DNA from: Amphiduros pacificus
Lineage: Eukaryota; Annelida; Polychaeta; Phyllodocida; Hesionidae
Length of the DNA: 64,000 nt
Direction of reading: 5' to 3'
Assembly (NCBI GenBank): GCA_949316495.1
Contig: OX439004.1
Span: forward strand, 16,599,267 to 16,663,266
The notes beneath the pieces were generated by a model that made no database searches, was not told the origin of the DNA, and saw only the letters and a program-made list of their open reading frames with translations. Below are positions 62,871-64,000 of this stretch, piece after piece. The first letter of the stretch is position 1, and each line of letters starts with the position of its first letter. The translations under genes and the position numbers were made by a program.

Positions 62871-64000
62871 ATGTTACAGGATTCAAGTAAGGCAGATCTC
62901 AGTCACATATATCAAAGGGAATTCAACTTACAAAAGGAGATAATTCAATTAGATACAGATATGAGTTTAGTAGCAGACATCACAGACACTAATTTTAGAA
63001 CAGTTGCAGGCCAAATTCAAGAAAATAACAACAAAATCAAGGTGCTAGGTACACATTTAACCTCAGTCTTTCGGAATTGGAATAGTGCAAATACCATAAT
63101 TCAGAGCAATAGACAAGCTATATTATTAACATCTCAGGTATTATCAAAGTTAGTGGCATTAATTGATACTAACATTATACAATATGAAAGGGTAGATGAC
63201 TATTTAGATAAGCTGTTAGAAGCTATCTCTCAATTAATTCAGGGTAAAATGCCAAATATGCTAGTACCAGCCACAGAAATAGAGAGAATTCTTAATTCCA
63301 GTATAGACTATCTTAGAGCAAACCACCCAGATTATGAAATGATTCACTCTAGAACTTCTGATTTCTATAAGATTAGTGACAGTATTTTCACATGTGTGAA
63401 TCAAAACTTGATTCTTTCGGTGCCCATGTCTTTAAAGCTGAAGGATTTAGATAGATTTGTGATGTATAGTATAGACAGTGTACCTATACCATTTAATATG
63501 TCTGAGGACAAGTCATCAGATGGAAATGCATATACCCAGGTAGACATCAAACACAAATATATAGGTATTAGTGAGAACAATTATGTATTAATTAATGATA
63601 AGGAATTAAAGCAATGTAAGAAAGTAGGTTACAAATTTTCATGTTTAGGTATTATGATGTATATTCACATTAGTAGGATGACATGTGAGGCAGCCATTTT
63701 CTATGGTAAGGCACTTGACATAATTAGGGATTATTGTAGTTTTTCATATATACATAAGAAGAAGGTTATTGGTCAGGTACTATCATCAGAAACCGACATG
63801 TTACTAGCAAATTTTGAAACACCATGGACTGTGTTCTGTATGGACAAAACTATACCTTTAAGGAATTCTGGACACTCATTTGCAGTTGTGAAGAAAACAA
63901 GTCTTTGTTCTTGTTCTATAACTACAAAGACATACTTTGTTCCACAATCTATGGATAACTGTGAATCAAACACTGGATTTCAGCTACACTTTGTAATAAA
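62871..64000 (+). CDS. Envelope-like protein of the Gypsy element (fossil, cut by window end)
   Basis: From an ATG at 62871 one frame stays open for 376 codons and leaves the window without a stop. The peptide has a helical N-terminal part (REFNLQKEIIQLDTDMSLVA), then motifs resembling envelope proteins of insect errantiviruses and the baculovirus F group: LVPATEIERILN, HPDYEMIHSRTSDFYKI, LILSVPMSLKL and FVMYSIDSVPIPFN, then a cysteine-rich region (QCKKVGYKFSCLG, MTCEAAIFYG). No signal peptide is visible at this start, which fits the spliced envelope RNA known in that group. The relationship is judged from motif pattern only. Confidence 0.65.
   Translation, partial: MLQDSSKADLSHIYQREFNLQKEIIQLDTDMSLVADITDTNFRTVAGQIQENNNKIKVLGTHLTSVFRNWNSANTIIQSNRQAILLTSQVLSKLVALIDTNIIQYERVDDYLDKLLEAISQLIQGKMPNMLVPATEIERILNSSIDYLRANHPDYEMIHSRTSDFYKISDSIFTCVNQNLILSVPMSLKLKDLDRFVMYSIDSVPIPFNMSEDKSSDGNAYTQVDIKHKYIGISENNYVLINDKELKQCKKVGYKFSCLGIMMYIHISRMTCEAAIFYGKALDIIRDYCSFSYIHKKKVIGQVLSSETDMLLANFETPWTVFCMDKTIPLRNSGHSFAVVKKTSLCSCSITTKTYFVPQSMDNCESNTGFQLHFVI

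Larger units (their letters stand above)
56318..64000 (+). mobile_element. Gypsy/Ty3 LTR element with envelope-like gene (fossil, right end outside window)
   Basis: Parts in order: a 5' LTR of about 297 bp, a presumed primer site starting TGGTGG at 56615, gag, a long pol (protease, RT, RNase H, integrase), an AT-rich interval, and an envelope-like frame still open at the window edge. The 3' LTR is not in the window, so LTR age cannot be judged. Within the window the copy looks close to whole: the long frames are open, and at most about one break is suspected near the gag-pol boundary, where this family often uses frameshifting anyway. The element adjoins the satellite directly. The envelope-bearing layout resembles insect errantiviruses. 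Confidence 0.85.

Overview
The window looks like nuclear DNA from an invertebrate animal, most likely a marine lophotrochozoan such as a bivalve mollusc. The reasons are a spliced C2H2 zinc-finger gene, L2-like and other LINEs, a BEL/Pao element, a Gypsy element with an envelope-like gene, MITEs with hAT-like or TTAA ends, AT-rich noncoding DNA and very large tandem arrays. The species cannot be told from sequence alone. There is a 200-base run of N at 29459-29658.

Layout. 1-4.6 kb: a 33-bp minisatellite (816-4569) with an L2 3' end inserted in it. 4.6-10.4 kb: noncoding DNA with a perfect hairpin, a dispersed repeat and three separate tandem repeats (periods 73, 56 and 60 bp). 10.4-14.7 kb: mostly empty, with one weak candidate exon. 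14.7-20.9 kb: the one clear host gene, on the minus strand, with four recognisable exons that give a Q-rich region, a KH-like segment, an AT-hook and nine zinc fingers; its 5' end was not found. One intron holds two DNA-transposon relics. 21-29 kb: intergenic repeats, including a foldback element, a dispersed repeat with an ACGGAC-rich tract, a 5'-truncated LINE (minus strand), and a hAT-like MITE whose core matches a TTAA-flanked MITE in the zinc-finger gene.

30.1-33.5 kb: an L2-like LINE that carries a near-identical 378-bp duplication of its own RT region, with a piece of the neighbouring satellite between the two copies. 33.5-56.3 kb: a hierarchical satellite built on a unit of about 27 bp, with blocks near 0.99 kb and a 3.1-kb block above that. 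A young BEL/Pao element (41631-47655, 5-bp target duplication) interrupts it. 56.3-64.0 kb: a Gypsy/Ty3 element with a 5' LTR, gag, a long pol and an envelope-like frame that is still open at the window end.

Most of the window is therefore repeat and mobile DNA. The host gene probably encodes a nuclear DNA-binding regulator. The BEL and Gypsy copies are treated as fossils. The points most worth a second look are the envelope-like frame, the satellite/LINE chimera, the satellite block structure, and the two MITE families that share a core but have different ends.
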